From JTS-RE37 sp963756115 (GTDB lineage Bacteria > Bacteroidota > Bacteroidia > Flavobacteriales > Flavobacteriaceae), in assembly GCA_963756115.1 (NCBI GenBank), contig CAVWMN010000003.1, positions 1,364,001-1,428,000 on the forward strand: a stretch of DNA of 64,000 nucleotides. Reading direction: 5' to 3'. Below, piece by piece: positions 53,101-62,877 of this stretch. The translations under genes were made by a program, and so were the position numbers. The notes under the pieces were generated by a model. It did no database searches and had not been told where the DNA came from. It saw nothing but the letters and a program-made list of their open reading frames with translations. How positions within the stretch are numbered: position 1 is the first letter of the stretch; each line of letters begins with the position of its first letter.

Positions 53101-53716
53101 TTTTGGTGACAGTATTTGAGATCAACCCTTGTGCAATAGTATACCGGGTAATGGATCTCCCGTCGTATTTATCAACTCCGTTCATAAAGTCCCCCAGCCA
53201 AAAGTTTCCTTTACTATCCTGATAAGGTAAAAGGCCAATCGTCGAAAGGCCGTTGGTTATATTATAGGTGCTATAGCTTGTTGCCCCTGAATAATTTACC
53301 TGAGGTGGCATTACTGCTACCATATTTGGAAGGCGTGAAATCACGGGTACGACCGATACCGGCACAATCATGGGCTTTTTATAGAGACCCTCCCCAGGGG
53401 TTGCAATACTGGACACTTCCAATTGAACTACCTCAGGCGTTCTTGCCAGTCTGCTTTCAGATTCCAACAGAAATACTTGAGGCTTCCCTACGGGTATGAC
53501 TAAACTATCCGGAACACCAATTAATTCAGGAGGTTCAATTTCGTCAGGGGGCACCGCATGGCCCTTAGCCCGGACTAATTTAGGACTATAGATATTGGGG
53601 GTGCCCGATGGTTTTTCCTCGGCACAACTCAGAGGTATGAGCAAGATTGCCATAAGGGCCATACCACCATTGCTAAAGAGCTCCATGATAGTTTTAATTA
53701 ATTTTAAGGATTCCAT
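50104..53716 (-). pseudogene. Propeller-type sensor histidine kinase, broken twice
   Basis: The intact form would be about 1200 residues: lipoprotein-like start (ALMAILLIPLSCAEEK), many two-component-regulator propeller repeats (DRKGNLWF, KYDGTxFTxF), a Y_Y_Y domain (FNFSTVSNWSYTPEVLELAY; YQYMLEGLDDNWGTL), a membrane helix (WWAYAIYGLLFVAVLRIV), HisKA (AGIAHEIKNPLNFVNNFSE) and HATPase (NLVTNAFYACAE; GTGLGLSLSYDIVK). An in-frame TAG at 53060-53062 cuts it after MWFCT. A one-base excess in the A5 run at 50636-50640 shifts the frame between HSRSSGGQK and NHTDINALTDEYLRLAY. Separate open parts are 53060-53716, 50603-52987 and 50104-50598. If real, the sensor feeding the receiver and cyclase genes is lost. 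Confidence 0.88.
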
Positions 53717-53800
53717 TTGCTCTGATAACTGAAACCCGCAAAATTTGAAACCCCCACGATCTATCAATTACAGTTTTTCTATATTTCAAAGTGATTACCG

Positions 53801-54073
53801 TTAGAAAATATTTGATGATAAGTGTTTGCACCTATTATTCCATTTCGTTTTATTCCAATTGTAAATGGAGGAGTAAACATAGCCATCGTAGCGGTGGACC
53901 TCCAAGGATTCAAACCACATATAACCCTTCTGATCCTGTGTGCCAAAAATACTATAACCTGATGATCCCGGTGGTGGAGGTACCGCAGCAAAGCCGGTTT
54001 GCGAAAAGCCACCAAAGCCTGCAAGGAGAAAAAGGACACTAAACAGCAGGCCACAAAGAGGTTGCATTTTCAT
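53801..54073 (-). pseudogene. N-terminal fragment of a second propeller kinase
   Basis: The 90 codons start with a signal peptide (MKMQPLCGLLFSVLFLLAGF) and reach the first propeller-like repeat (FGTQDQKGYMWFESLEVHRY), then lose similarity (NRCKHLSSNIF) and stop. This looks like the beginning of a paralogue of the kinase just downstream, cut off early. It could still yield a small secreted peptide. Confidence 0.6.
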
Positions 54074-54219
54074 GGGTGCGCATTTACATAAATTTACTCA
54101 TTTTTATAATAGCTGAAAGTATTAGTTATGTTATTATTATTACTGGTTGCAGCCACTTATCATATTCCATTTCCGCACTTTTTTGTACATGCAGTATTAC
54201 AGGACCTGGTAAGTTAATT

Positions 54220-54486
54220 ATGATAAAACATTCCGATATCAGCGCCGCTCATCTAAGAAAAGGGATTCGGCAAGGAGCTATCCGGCTGGCCGGCAACAGG
54301 AAATTAAAGATTTTCGGGACCTTACAGTGTGCATCCGGAAAAAGAATGAAGCGGGAGAACCGGGTGTTTTTTGTATCGGAAGAAGAAGCCCGTCAATTGG
54401 GGTTCCGACCCTGTGGGCACTGTATGAAAGCCGCCTACCATACATGGAGATCAAGACCTGAAAAAATTGATGTCAAAACAACATAA
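54220..54486 (+). CDS. Ada metal-binding domain-like protein
   Basis: The product is 88 residues. LKIFGTLQCASGKRM and FVSEEEARQLGFRPCGHCM match the zinc-binding N-terminal domain of Ada, in which four Cys hold zinc and one accepts methyl groups from DNA phosphotriesters. Here three Cys are clear in these blocks, so the fourth ligand is uncertain. The methyltransferase and AraC parts of Ada are absent. Stand-alone forms like this are common in Bacteroidota. The frame is open to 54076, but ATG at 54220 starts the conserved part. Confidence 0.82.
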   Translation: MIKHSDISAAHLRKGIRQGAIRLAGNRKLKIFGTLQCASGKRMKRENRVFFVSEEEARQLGFRPCGHCMKAAYHTWRSRPEKIDVKTT

Positions 54487-54503
54487 TTGCGATACATATT
54501 ATG

Positions 54504-54515
54504 TAGCTTTGCTAC
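54504..54515 (+). promoter_or_regulatory. HxlR promoter box overlapping a small palindrome
   Basis: TAGCTTTG (54504-54511) fits TAnnTTTG and overlaps the inverted repeat GTAGC-TTT-GCTAC (54503-54515), 12 bases before the HxlR start codon. A repressor site on its own promoter is plausible. Confidence 0.5.
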
Positions 54516-54527
54516 AAATAGTGTAGT

Positions 54528-54860
54528 ATGCGATTTCCAAAACCCGGACAACCCGTCCGGGGTTCCAAATCAGGGCAGCCCATCATGGCGCTGTTCGACC
54601 TGCTGGGCCGCAGCTGGGCCATGGGCATAATCTGGCACCTCGCTGCCGGCCCGGGCACCTTCCGGAAATTACAGGAATATTGCGAGACGATCTCGCCTAC
54701 CACGCTCAACAAACGGCTGAAGGAACTTACCCTTGCCGGAATTATTGAACGGACACTGGACGGATATGCGCTTACCGGCAAGGGGCAGGAGCTTTTTCAA
54801 GGCCTGGAACCCCTCGGACTTTGGGCAAAGGAATGGGCTAAAAAATTTAAAGACTCTTAA
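54528..54860 (+). CDS. HxlR family winged-helix regulator
   Basis: The product is 110 residues. The domain reads ALFDLLGRSWAMGIIWHL, TFRKLQEYCETISPTTLNKR (recognition helix) and LKELTLAGIIERTLDGYALT (wing), then GLEPLGLWAKEWAKK. HxlR-type regulators respond to redox or small electrophiles. It precedes nudC by one base (stop at 54860, next ATG at 54862), so the two form an operon. Confidence 0.87.
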   Translation: MRFPKPGQPVRGSKSGQPIMALFDLLGRSWAMGIIWHLAAGPGTFRKLQEYCETISPTTLNKRLKELTLAGIIERTLDGYALTGKGQELFQGLEPLGLWAKEWAKKFKDS

Positions 54861-54861
54861 G

Positions 54862-55764
54862 ATGGCATCGCAATTTTACAGTGACCGCAGCCTTGACCGG
54901 GCTTCCCTGCTCCGGGAATCAGCAGGAGATACTGAAGGGAATACCAACCGGAAACAGCGGCTGATCCCGATCCGGCAGGGTCAATTCTTCTTTGAATATA
55001 TAAATGGCAGTCTACACCTCCTGACCACCATCCCGGAAGTGCTGATGCCTGCTGCATCCGATTTTATTTTTCTGGGGATCCATACAGAGGAAGAGATCTA
55101 CTGTGTAGAAGTATCCCCCGCTGACCAAAATGACCTCGGAAGTGTAACGCTGCTCGATATACGCAAGGCTTTTCCGCTTCTGGAACCCCGGGAAGCCGCC
55201 CTCCTTGCCTATGCCCAGGGGATCACCGCCTGGAACCAGGCACATTTGTATTGCGGCAAATGCGGCAGCACTACCCTGAGCCAGCAGAAAGGACACAGTC
55301 GAATCTGCAGCAACGCGGCATGTAAAAATAGATGTTATCCCCGGATCGACCCCGCCGTAATCGTGCTGATCGAATACCGGCCTGAAAATGGGCCCGCCCT
55401 ATGCCTGCTGAACAAGCGGGAAACCCCCACCGGGATCCGCTGTTCCGCCTTTGCCGGGTTTGTGGAGATCGGTGAAAGTCTGGAAGATGCCATCCACCGA
55501 GAACTACAGGAGGAAGTAGGGCTGGAAGTAGATCATATCCGGTACATGAGTTCCCAGCCATGGCCATTTCCGTCTGCCCTGATGCTGGGGTTTACGGCAG
55601 AAGCCATCACGATGGATTTCACCCCGGACGGAAGGGAAGTAAAAGATGCCCAGTGGTACTCCGCCCTGGAAATTGAAAAATTAAGGGACTCCGGTCAGCT
55701 GGAACTTTCCCGGGAAGATTCCATAGCCCGGTTCCTGATAGAGGATTGGGTACTTCATAATTGA
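54862..55764 (+). CDS. nudC: NAD+ diphosphatase (NudC-type Nudix hydrolase)
   Basis: The product is 300 residues. It has the NudC zinc ribbon (LYCGKCGSTTLSQQ and RICSNAACKNRCYPRIDP), a complete Nudix box from GFVEIGESLEDAI to RELQEEVGLE, and the NudC-specific SQPWPFPSALM. These define hydrolysis of NAD(H), and in some bacteria decapping of NAD-RNA. ATG at 54862 is the natural start; a longer frame exists in the HxlR gene but is unlikely. It sits between HxlR and DinB genes on the same strand, with a 15-base gap to the latter. Confidence 0.94.
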   Translation: MASQFYSDRSLDRASLLRESAGDTEGNTNRKQRLIPIRQGQFFFEYINGSLHLLTTIPEVLMPAASDFIFLGIHTEEEIYCVEVSPADQNDLGSVTLLDIRKAFPLLEPREAALLAYAQGITAWNQAHLYCGKCGSTTLSQQKGHSRICSNAACKNRCYPRIDPAVIVLIEYRPENGPALCLLNKRETPTGIRCSAFAGFVEIGESLEDAIHRELQEEVGLEVDHIRYMSSQPWPFPSALMLGFTAEAITMDFTPDGREVKDAQWYSALEIEKLRDSGQLELSREDSIARFLIEDWVLHN

Positions 55765-55779
55765 AAATCTTAATAAACC

Positions 55780-56307
55780 ATGAGAATCATCCACAAAGCC
55801 CCGAAAGGTGACTATCCGGAATATGCCGAAATGTATATGAAGTTGTCACCAGACGATGGCCGGATCCTGGAACACCTGGAAGTTAATTTCAAAAAAGTAA
55901 AATCCTTTATCCAGGCATTGCCGGAAGAAAAATTGCTTCACCAGTACCAACCTGATAAATGGACGATCAAGGAATTGCTGGTACACATTATAGACGACGA
56001 ACGCATCTTTGCCTACCGCGCACTCCGGTTTGCCCGCAACGAGCAGCACAACCTGATCGGTTTTGACCAGGATGCCTATGCCAAGTACTCCGAAGCAAAT
56101 ACCCGGAGCATGGAAAGTATCTGGGAGGAATATGAATCGGTTCGGATGGCCACCATAACCTTGTTGAGGTACCTCCCTGAAAATTCAATGGACAGGATGG
56201 GCAAGGGTACCGGCACGTTTAACAATGCAACGGTCAGGGCACTGGCCTACCATATTGCCGGACATGAATTGCACCACTTCAATATCATAAAAGAGCGGTA
56301 TTCGTAA
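55780..56307 (+). CDS. DinB family protein
   Basis: The product is 175 residues, a four-helix bundle: HLEVNFKKVKSFIQALPEEK, WTIKELLVHIIDDERIFAYR, SIWEEYESVRMATITLLRYL, and ALAYHIAGHELHHFNIIKER. The three His typical of the DinB metal site are visible (HI in helix 2; HE and HH in the last helix). Such proteins are putative metal-dependent hydrolases or thiol transferases; substrate unknown. It is the last gene of the HxlR-nudC-dinB group. Confidence 0.9.
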   Translation: MRIIHKAPKGDYPEYAEMYMKLSPDDGRILEHLEVNFKKVKSFIQALPEEKLLHQYQPDKWTIKELLVHIIDDERIFAYRALRFARNEQHNLIGFDQDAYAKYSEANTRSMESIWEEYESVRMATITLLRYLPENSMDRMGKGTGTFNNATVRALAYHIAGHELHHFNIIKERYS

Positions 56308-56336
56308 AGAAATGCCTGTTGCTTTTGGACAGGATT

Positions 56337-57653
56337 TCATCGCTTCTTGCGTAAGGATGCAGTAAGAGGTCTCCCTGTTGACTCCTGATCCATCTGCGAA
56401 ACAATAAATGGGATTCGGGGCGCCAAAAAGTAACCGGTAAGGCTGGCAAATAAAATAGGGATAAAATAGGAGAACCCAGTCAGGGACGCCAGTAAAATTG
56501 TAGTGCTCATAGGTGTTCGGGTAACACAGGCATTGACACCAGCCATGCAGCTGATGATCGCAAGAGTAAGGTTTGTGCCGGGGAAAACATGGTGTATCAG
56601 CAACCCGAGGGTAGTTCCCACAAAGAAGAGGGGGATGATAAATCCTCCCCGCCATCCGGAAGTTACGGTAATCGAAATCGCGAGGATCTTAAAAACCAGT
56701 ACCAGGATCAGGAAGTGTACGGGAAAATCACCAGCCAGTAATTCATTGATCTCATGATGGCCGAAAAAGCGGGTTATCGGTAAAAAATAAGCAATGCCAC
56801 CCAACAGTATCCCGCCGAGCAGGGTTTTAACATATATGGGAACAGGCTGTTTTTCAAAGAAGGCTTTTAAGTACCGGGTGCAATAGATAAAAATCCATCC
56901 CATACCTGTTGCCGCCAGGGCAAACAGCACGGCCATCCCAAAATCGTATACCCCGGAATATTCATAGGAAGAAAGGTCCCAGACGGCTCCCAATCCGAGA
57001 TGGATGATCAGTGCGAAAACCACATAGCTGAAACAGCTTGCAACCAAGGCCGGGATTATTGCCTTGTAATATTCCACAGCATGTTCGTGATGCAGTATTT
57101 CCAATGAAAACAAACTCCCGCCCAAAGGGGATCCAAATAAGGCGGTAAAGCCAGATGCCATCCCGGCAATACTCAAAGACCGCAATGCTTCTCCCTTGAG
57201 CCGGAAAATTTTACCCAGCCAGGTGCCGGTAGACCCGGTAACCTGCACCAGGGGTGCCTCGGGCCCAAGGCTGCCACCAGACGCCACACACAACAGGGAA
57301 GATACGATCATGGAAGGGTTTTGCCGGGGATCGAGTTTTCCTTTTTTGAATCGGATGTTGTTCACGATCAATTGGATTTCCCCTGGGTCCCCGAAATTAT
57401 GGATCACCAATCCAGCCAGGAACCCGGCTGTGGCCATTACGGGTATTACCATCCATCCATCCAATAAGGAGATTTTCAGTGTCAGAACTTCAAGGACGGT
57501 CCAGTAGATCCCCGCTGACAATCCGCCAAGCAGTCCCAGCAGGGCCCATACTAAAAACAGCCTGCTGAAGACAAAAGGGTTAAACCGGATAGGTTGGTCT
57601 AGGATATTTAAATAGGTAATTAATTTCCTTCTTTTCCTAAGCTTCAAGATCAC
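56337..57653 (-). CDS. ClC family chloride channel/transporter
   Basis: The product is 438 residues with about ten to twelve membrane helices. The selectivity and gating block reads ASGGSLGPEAPLVQVTGS, with Glu in the position of the ClC gating glutamate. SGWRGGFIIPLFFVGTTLG is the second pore motif (GGFIIP) and AGVNACVTRTPMSTTIL the third. No CBS domain follows. It moves chloride or fluoride across the inner membrane, perhaps in exchange for protons. Its start codon is GTG at 57653. Confidence 0.92.
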   Translation of the reverse strand: MILKLRKRRKLITYLNILDQPIRFNPFVFSRLFLVWALLGLLGGLSAGIYWTVLEVLTLKISLLDGWMVIPVMATAGFLAGLVIHNFGDPGEIQLIVNNIRFKKGKLDPRQNPSMIVSSLLCVASGGSLGPEAPLVQVTGSTGTWLGKIFRLKGEALRSLSIAGMASGFTALFGSPLGGSLFSLEILHHEHAVEYYKAIIPALVASCFSYVVFALIIHLGLGAVWDLSSYEYSGVYDFGMAVLFALAATGMGWIFIYCTRYLKAFFEKQPVPIYVKTLLGGILLGGIAYFLPITRFFGHHEINELLAGDFPVHFLILVLVFKILAISITVTSGWRGGFIIPLFFVGTTLGLLIHHVFPGTNLTLAIISCMAGVNACVTRTPMSTTILLASLTGFSYFIPILFASLTGYFLAPRIPFIVSQMDQESTGRPLTASLRKKR

Positions 57654-58007
57654 ATCATTTTATTCGGCAGGGGCGGGGTGGCTTCCGAAAGTATGAGCAG
57701 GATGTGGTTTACAATTCCTTCGGGTTGCAGAATGCCATTTTATTTTCGATTTTAATTTTCCTTGTTTGGAAATGACCACAAAAGTAAGGGGAGAAGGTCA
57801 AAATGCCTTTAAAATTGCGTTAAAAGTTCTATTATAGGGCGTATAATAAATAACATTAATTCAACCGGTCGCCGGTCTTTTTGCCTAATTTTTGCTTCAA
57901 TAAAACACGCTTTTTTGGCTACTTTCACAAAATCCGGATTCCGGGAAGGTCGCGTTGCCGGACGGGAGGATCGTAATGGTTTTCCGGAAGATAAAAATGT
58001 AAACCGA
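57654..58007 (+). other. Intergenic stretch between divergent ClC and VTT genes
   Basis: About 350 bases. A weak hairpin, ACCGG-TCG-CCGGT followed by CTTTTT (57864-57882), is the only structure noticed. No gene seen. Confidence 0.4.
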
Positions 58008-58724
58008 ATGCGGAAAGTGGAAAAAGGGCAGGATACTACTTCAGAGGACAGCGCCAAAAGCAAGGTGCCGTTATATGTTTCAATCGGAATCCTGGCTGCT
58101 GTGGTTTCAAGCTACTTTTTTGTCCCGGATGTTAAGGAATTCCTGGATACCGCGTGGGACGTTTTGACTAGTGATGACGAAGCGCGGATCAAAGCCTGGG
58201 TGGATGGCTTCGGGTGGTACGGACCCTTTATAATTGTGATCGCGATGGTGGTGCAGATGTTCCTGTTGGTCATCCCTACCATCCTGCTCATGGTGGTCTC
58301 CATCCTGGCATACGGTCCTGTCTGGGGTGGGCTGATCATCCTGACAGCTGTCTTTTCCGCTTCCTCTGTCGGGTATGTTATAGGAAGGTACCTGGGAAAG
58401 CTGGCCGTCATGAAACTGATCGGCCAGACAACTGCCCGCAAGATGACTTCCTTTATTGAAGATTATGGCTTCTGGGCCATTGTGGTTACCCGTATAAACC
58501 CTTTTTTGTCCAACGATGCCATCAGTTTTGTAGCGGGGATCTTACGGATGGGATACTGGCGGTTTGTTGCCGCGACACTGGTAGGTATCACCCCACTTAT
58601 TATCTATATTGCCATTATCGGCCAGGACACCGAACAGCTGCAGTGGGGACTCCTATGGGGATCTGTTATCAGCCTGGTACTGTTCCTGCTCTATGTATGG
58701 TGGGATAAGCGGAGGAGGAAATAA
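58008..58724 (+). CDS. VTT domain (TVP38/DedA-like) membrane protein
   Basis: The product is 238 residues. Helices YVSIGILAAVVSSYFFV, IIVIAMVVQMFLLVIPTILL, GLIILTAVFSASSVGYVIGR and two to three more surround the family core (GRYLGKLAVMKLIG, VVTRINPFLSNDAISFVAG, ATLVGITPLIIYIAIIG). VTT proteins are thought to move or scramble lipids. ATG at 58008 is preferred; a longer frame from 57915 adds only a basic tail. Confidence 0.87.
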   Translation: MRKVEKGQDTTSEDSAKSKVPLYVSIGILAAVVSSYFFVPDVKEFLDTAWDVLTSDDEARIKAWVDGFGWYGPFIIVIAMVVQMFLLVIPTILLMVVSILAYGPVWGGLIILTAVFSASSVGYVIGRYLGKLAVMKLIGQTTARKMTSFIEDYGFWAIVVTRINPFLSNDAISFVAGILRMGYWRFVAATLVGITPLIIYIAIIGQDTEQLQWGLLWGSVISLVLFLLYVWWDKRRRK

Positions 58725-59155
58725 AATGATATTCCTGGTATATCCATCACTTTTCATAGGGTGCAGTTACCCACCCGTTATGCTTCGGCACTGCTATACA
58801 ATTACGCCAATTAAAAAAGTCTAAAATCAATGGTGTTTGGAAACAAATTCCTACATTTAAGTGTCCCCTTCTATATAATTGCAGTCGTTAAAACCCCCCA
58901 AAAGAAAAGCCGGGACATACTACCTGATTATGGTATCTCTCCATAATTGAAAGCGCGTTGTTCCTGAGTCTGATGCAGCATATGCAGATTATTAGTACTG
59001 GTTTTGATGAATGGGATTCTTGGTAATGGAATTTTTATTGTCCGGGGGAATACATTTAAATAAAACACCGATACGACAGCATTACTGTGTTAACTGAAAT
59101 CTGCAGGTTTAGTGAAGCAAATTAGTATGCAGCAAAAATTTAAAATTCCTAGGAA
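58725..59155 (+). other. Intergenic stretch before the two giant genes
   Basis: About 430 AT-rich bases. No gene, clear promoter box or repeat was identified. The boundary marks a change from housekeeping genes to unrecognised large ones. Confidence 0.5.
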
Positions 59156-62100
59156 ATGATCAATGGCAACGTACTATCCCAGATAGATGCTACGGCTAAG
59201 GGTATTCATCTTTTCTGGACAGGCCCTTTCAGCTGGGTATACGCACCAGGCGGGTGGAGCATTCAGCGGAGGGAATTTTCCCGGCGTAAGCAATTCCTTT
59301 GTGAAACAATTGCAGGAACCTTGATCACCCGGCTAAAGAACGAAGCAGAACTCCGGCTGCCATTTGGCTGGCTGAGCTACCGTACAGGGAAATTTGATGA
59401 AAATACGCCGGCCGAGATCTACCGGCTCGACCTGGATGAACCCTCCACGATGATCCGGATGACCGTAACCGCAAAACTGGGATTCAGCTTTGCACTGCAC
59501 CGCGGGAAGGTTGTCGCTGCTATAAGTCCAAAAAATAGTGGCTCGTTCACTATTAATTTTTCAGCCGGAGCCATTGACGCGGTCGTATCTTATTTTTTAG
59601 GTCTGCAAAGCATACAGTACTGTGTCCTGGTTCCGGAGGATGAAGGCCACGACAGTTGGAATGAAATCCCCTACCTGGTAAAAAACCTCCAACTTCCTAT
59701 TGTAGAACTCGATCCTTCACTCCATAACCCCGATGAGGAATTTGAAAAAGCAAAATCGCGCCTGCTGCCCGGTGAAGATATTGACAGGGATGAATTTACT
59801 CAGCTGACTGATATCCTGCGCAATTCGGTTAAGACCGGCGGCTACCCCAGGCACATTGATAAAATAATATTGTTACGTGAAGATGAAACGGCTGGTTTTG
59901 AAGAATTGAATGCCACTGCCCCGCTACTTTCTATCATTAGCCATCCTAAATGGAGAAGGGTTATGGGCTTCGGATGGTTCGACCACGATACTGCATTGCA
60001 ACCGGACCTATTATACGAATACCGGGTTACGGGGTTTTTCCCGGCAGAAGATCTTTATGATAAAGTGTATGGATTCCATACCTTATCATCCAGCACCTTG
60101 CTTCCCTCCAGTTTTTTACTCGGAAACCTGATGCTTCGTTTTTCACAACCACCCCATATTGAACTGGCACCTGAGACCATTGTGAACGGAAAAATACGGC
60201 AGAGCCGTCGGGGCATTGTGTTGCAGGACCCTCATCAAACTTTTTGGACCTTTCCTGTATTGCAAAACTGGAGCCTCGTAATAGATTTCCCCACCCCTGC
60301 CAATACTATACAGTTGGAATTATTGCAGGGCCACAGCCTTGAATATGAGGCACGTAATTCAGCCAACGCCCTTGTGTCCCCATTGCAAAGTCTTCCCACA
60401 GGAGAAATCGTGCAGCTCGTTTTTACTTCAGCTGTCAGTCAGCTGAGGTTAAAGGGGATGGGGTTATTATACACAATACGGACTACACAACCTTTAAATG
60501 GCATTCAGCCATTTTATCTTTTGATGCCCCCGGTGCTATTCGCTAAAACGGAGCCACCGGCTTTGCCCGGACTTTTCGAGGCGCGGAATTTACAGGAGAT
60601 AGCGGCAGAAAATACGCAGGAAGATGGCATTCATACGACAGCTGCGAGATCGGCACTGGGATTTCAGTTGCAATGGGAAGCAAGCCTGCAGCACGCAATT
60701 ACCTATTGGCCGGATGATGAAATGACACCGCCACCTGTGGAAAGCACTATCTACCAGATAGAACACAAACAGCTTCCCGATACAGAATGGCAACCGATCT
60801 TGCCTGAAGAGAACTGGGTTTTGGGAAACAGGCGCAAGAATGAAACCGCGGCTGCAATCAACCAGGGTACGGACCTGATGCAGCTTTTTCCCGAAGCTGC
60901 GGTTACAACAATATCCAGTGACCTGCATATGTACTGGGATGACATATTTGACTTTTTCGCAGATGATGCCCCCGTGATAAGGCCGGTTCCCCCCCTGGGC
61001 ACCACCCATCAGTACCGGATCCGGGCGGTTGACGTCATCGGACGGCCATCCGAGGACTGGTTGGAATCCAACCAGGTGGAACTCCGCAAATTAATTCCGC
61101 CACCTGTGCCGGTGGGGCCGGTTCCGGTAGTAAATGATGAACCAGATTTTGCCAGCCCCAACGGAGTACATGCAAGACTGTTAGTGAAAGACGCACCCGA
61201 TCTTACCCCTGCAGAGGAAACTATTTTGGGAAATGACATGGATGTCATACAGCTGCGATGGGGATGGCATAAAGAACAGCGGGACCTTGATCCATTGGTG
61301 ACAGAATTCAGGATTTATATACATGATAAGTCCCTGGACGTTATAGAAGGGGAATTGCTTTCTGTAACACCATTGGGGCCAGGCCGCTTTGAAGCAAGTT
61401 TTCAGATGGAGCGTTTGCTGAAAAACAATGTCCTGCGCGAATCTTTCATCCAGTTGGGTGGCTATCCCTTTTACGTGGAGTCTCACGATGCGGGCACAAC
61501 AGGCAAGATGATCCTGCATCGGAGACTCCCGGATGAGAATGGCGTATTAAGCGGGCCCGCCCCCGGCCATGTGACCATCAACCTGATGATTGGGTCTGAT
61601 CGGTTACAGCCCAATGCCTGGTCCGGCCGTATTGCTGTCGTTCCACTCACACAAGCCACATCTTATAATTTCGAACTCCGCAATGCGCTTGCACTTTCAG
61701 CTGAGCAGCGCCGGGCCGAACTGTGGCTTGGTGTCAGCGCAAATGATAATCAACCCTATGTGGAAGATAAACTTGCACCATTGGAGAACCGAAAAGGAAA
61801 TGAAAGTCCCATTGTACCTGTTAAAATTCAGGCCCGTTTTTGGGGCAGACCGGCCTTTGATGTGCCTCCGCCACTGGAAGCTGTCCCCCGGCTCATCACT
61901 CGGGAACCTGCCGGCACGCCTGTGAGGCTCAACCTGGATATCACCGCCTTCCTCGATCCAGGCAAATTGGGCAGTGCGACCCATATCAGGCTCGAGCGTG
62001 TGCATGCAGGAATTGTTTTCAACCACTATAAAGTCATGGCAAATAATAGCATCGCGGCCATTTCACCCCAGCAGGGGCAACCGGATGTGGAAATACCTGT

Positions 62101-62806
62101 TCCCAACCCCGACGACAAGGAAAATATCCTCGCTGCTCTACGGCAACCCGATGCCGGAAAACTCGAAGACCAATACCTGGTGTACCTTGCGGGTTCCCAT
62201 CCATACCGCGCTGCCTTCTTTGAACCGGTAACTCCTGATCCGGTACTCCTGGGGAGTGTGACAGATACCTACCTCCCACAAACCAACCGCTATGTGTACC
62301 GTGTACGTACCGGGAATGCCGCGGGTTTGATCTCTTCCGGTGACGCGATGTTAAAAATGGTGGTAAGAATCCCCTCTGTCAGACCAGGACCCATTCCAGA
62401 GCTGGTAACGGCTGATAAAAGTATCGGGGCCGGGATGTTACAACTGCGGGTACGGCCAGACGATTCCGTTACACATATAATACTGTTTTACAGCCCTGCA
62501 ATAGCCGGTGGGCGAGGTCCTGGCACGAAGGGTGCCTTATTGAGGATTGCCAACCGACCCGATTTGTACCCTGACCGCATGCTGAAATTCAGGAACCCAC
62601 AGGGAGATTTTGCTGAGCAACTGGTAAAGGATATCAATGATCCAACCATAGAAACGGAGGAAGATGGAGCACGACTCGTTACATTTTCGATTGACGAAGA
62701 AACAGACGGTGAATGGACTGCGTTGGCCTGTACGCTTACCCGTGACGGGACGGCCAGCGACCCGGGCGGACCCTGGCGCATCCAAGCGACGGTGCCCCAA
62801 CCGTAA
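59156..62806 (+). CDS. Large unrecognised protein with FnIII-like repeats
   Basis: The product is 1216 residues with no signal peptide or membrane helix. It opens GIHLFWTGPFSWVYAPGGWS, then shows many beta-strand modules of about 90-110 residues with fibronectin III-like ends (TTHQYRIRAVDVIGRPSEDW, then TNRYVYRVRTGNAAGLISSG) and a Pro/Val-rich hinge (PPPVPVGPVPVV). I recognise no enzymatic motif. A second large protein follows 72 bases later in the same direction. A role in binding or scaffold, perhaps in a secretion or toxin complex, is only a guess. Confidence 0.6.
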   Translation: MINGNVLSQIDATAKGIHLFWTGPFSWVYAPGGWSIQRREFSRRKQFLCETIAGTLITRLKNEAELRLPFGWLSYRTGKFDENTPAEIYRLDLDEPSTMIRMTVTAKLGFSFALHRGKVVAAISPKNSGSFTINFSAGAIDAVVSYFLGLQSIQYCVLVPEDEGHDSWNEIPYLVKNLQLPIVELDPSLHNPDEEFEKAKSRLLPGEDIDRDEFTQLTDILRNSVKTGGYPRHIDKIILLREDETAGFEELNATAPLLSIISHPKWRRVMGFGWFDHDTALQPDLLYEYRVTGFFPAEDLYDKVYGFHTLSSSTLLPSSFLLGNLMLRFSQPPHIELAPETIVNGKIRQSRRGIVLQDPHQTFWTFPVLQNWSLVIDFPTPANTIQLELLQGHSLEYEARNSANALVSPLQSLPTGEIVQLVFTSAVSQLRLKGMGLLYTIRTTQPLNGIQPFYLLMPPVLFAKTEPPALPGLFEARNLQEIAAENTQEDGIHTTAARSALGFQLQWEASLQHAITYWPDDEMTPPPVESTIYQIEHKQLPDTEWQPILPEENWVLGNRRKNETAAAINQGTDLMQLFPEAAVTTISSDLHMYWDDIFDFFADDAPVIRPVPPLGTTHQYRIRAVDVIGRPSEDWLESNQVELRKLIPPPVPVGPVPVVNDEPDFASPNGVHARLLVKDAPDLTPAEETILGNDMDVIQLRWGWHKEQRDLDPLVTEFRIYIHDKSLDVIEGELLSVTPLGPGRFEASFQMERLLKNNVLRESFIQLGGYPFYVESHDAGTTGKMILHRRLPDENGVLSGPAPGHVTINLMIGSDRLQPNAWSGRIAVVPLTQATSYNFELRNALALSAEQRRAELWLGVSANDNQPYVEDKLAPLENRKGNESPIVPVKIQARFWGRPAFDVPPPLEAVPRLITREPAGTPVRLNLDITAFLDPGKLGSATHIRLERVHAGIVFNHYKVMANNSIAAISPQQGQPDVEIPVPNPDDKENILAALRQPDAGKLEDQYLVYLAGSHPYRAAFFEPVTPDPVLLGSVTDTYLPQTNRYVYRVRTGNAAGLISSGDAMLKMVVRIPSVRPGPIPELVTADKSIGAGMLQLRVRPDDSVTHIILFYSPAIAGGRGPGTKGALLRIANRPDLYPDRMLKFRNPQGDFAEQLVKDINDPTIETEEDGARLVTFSIDEETDGEWTALACTLTRDGTASDPGGPWRIQATVPQP

Positions 62807-62877
62807 GTTTATTATTAACAAACAGGGGCAAGGACGGGTAAAACTAATTTTTTCCCGGTCAAAAATAAAGAATCAGT

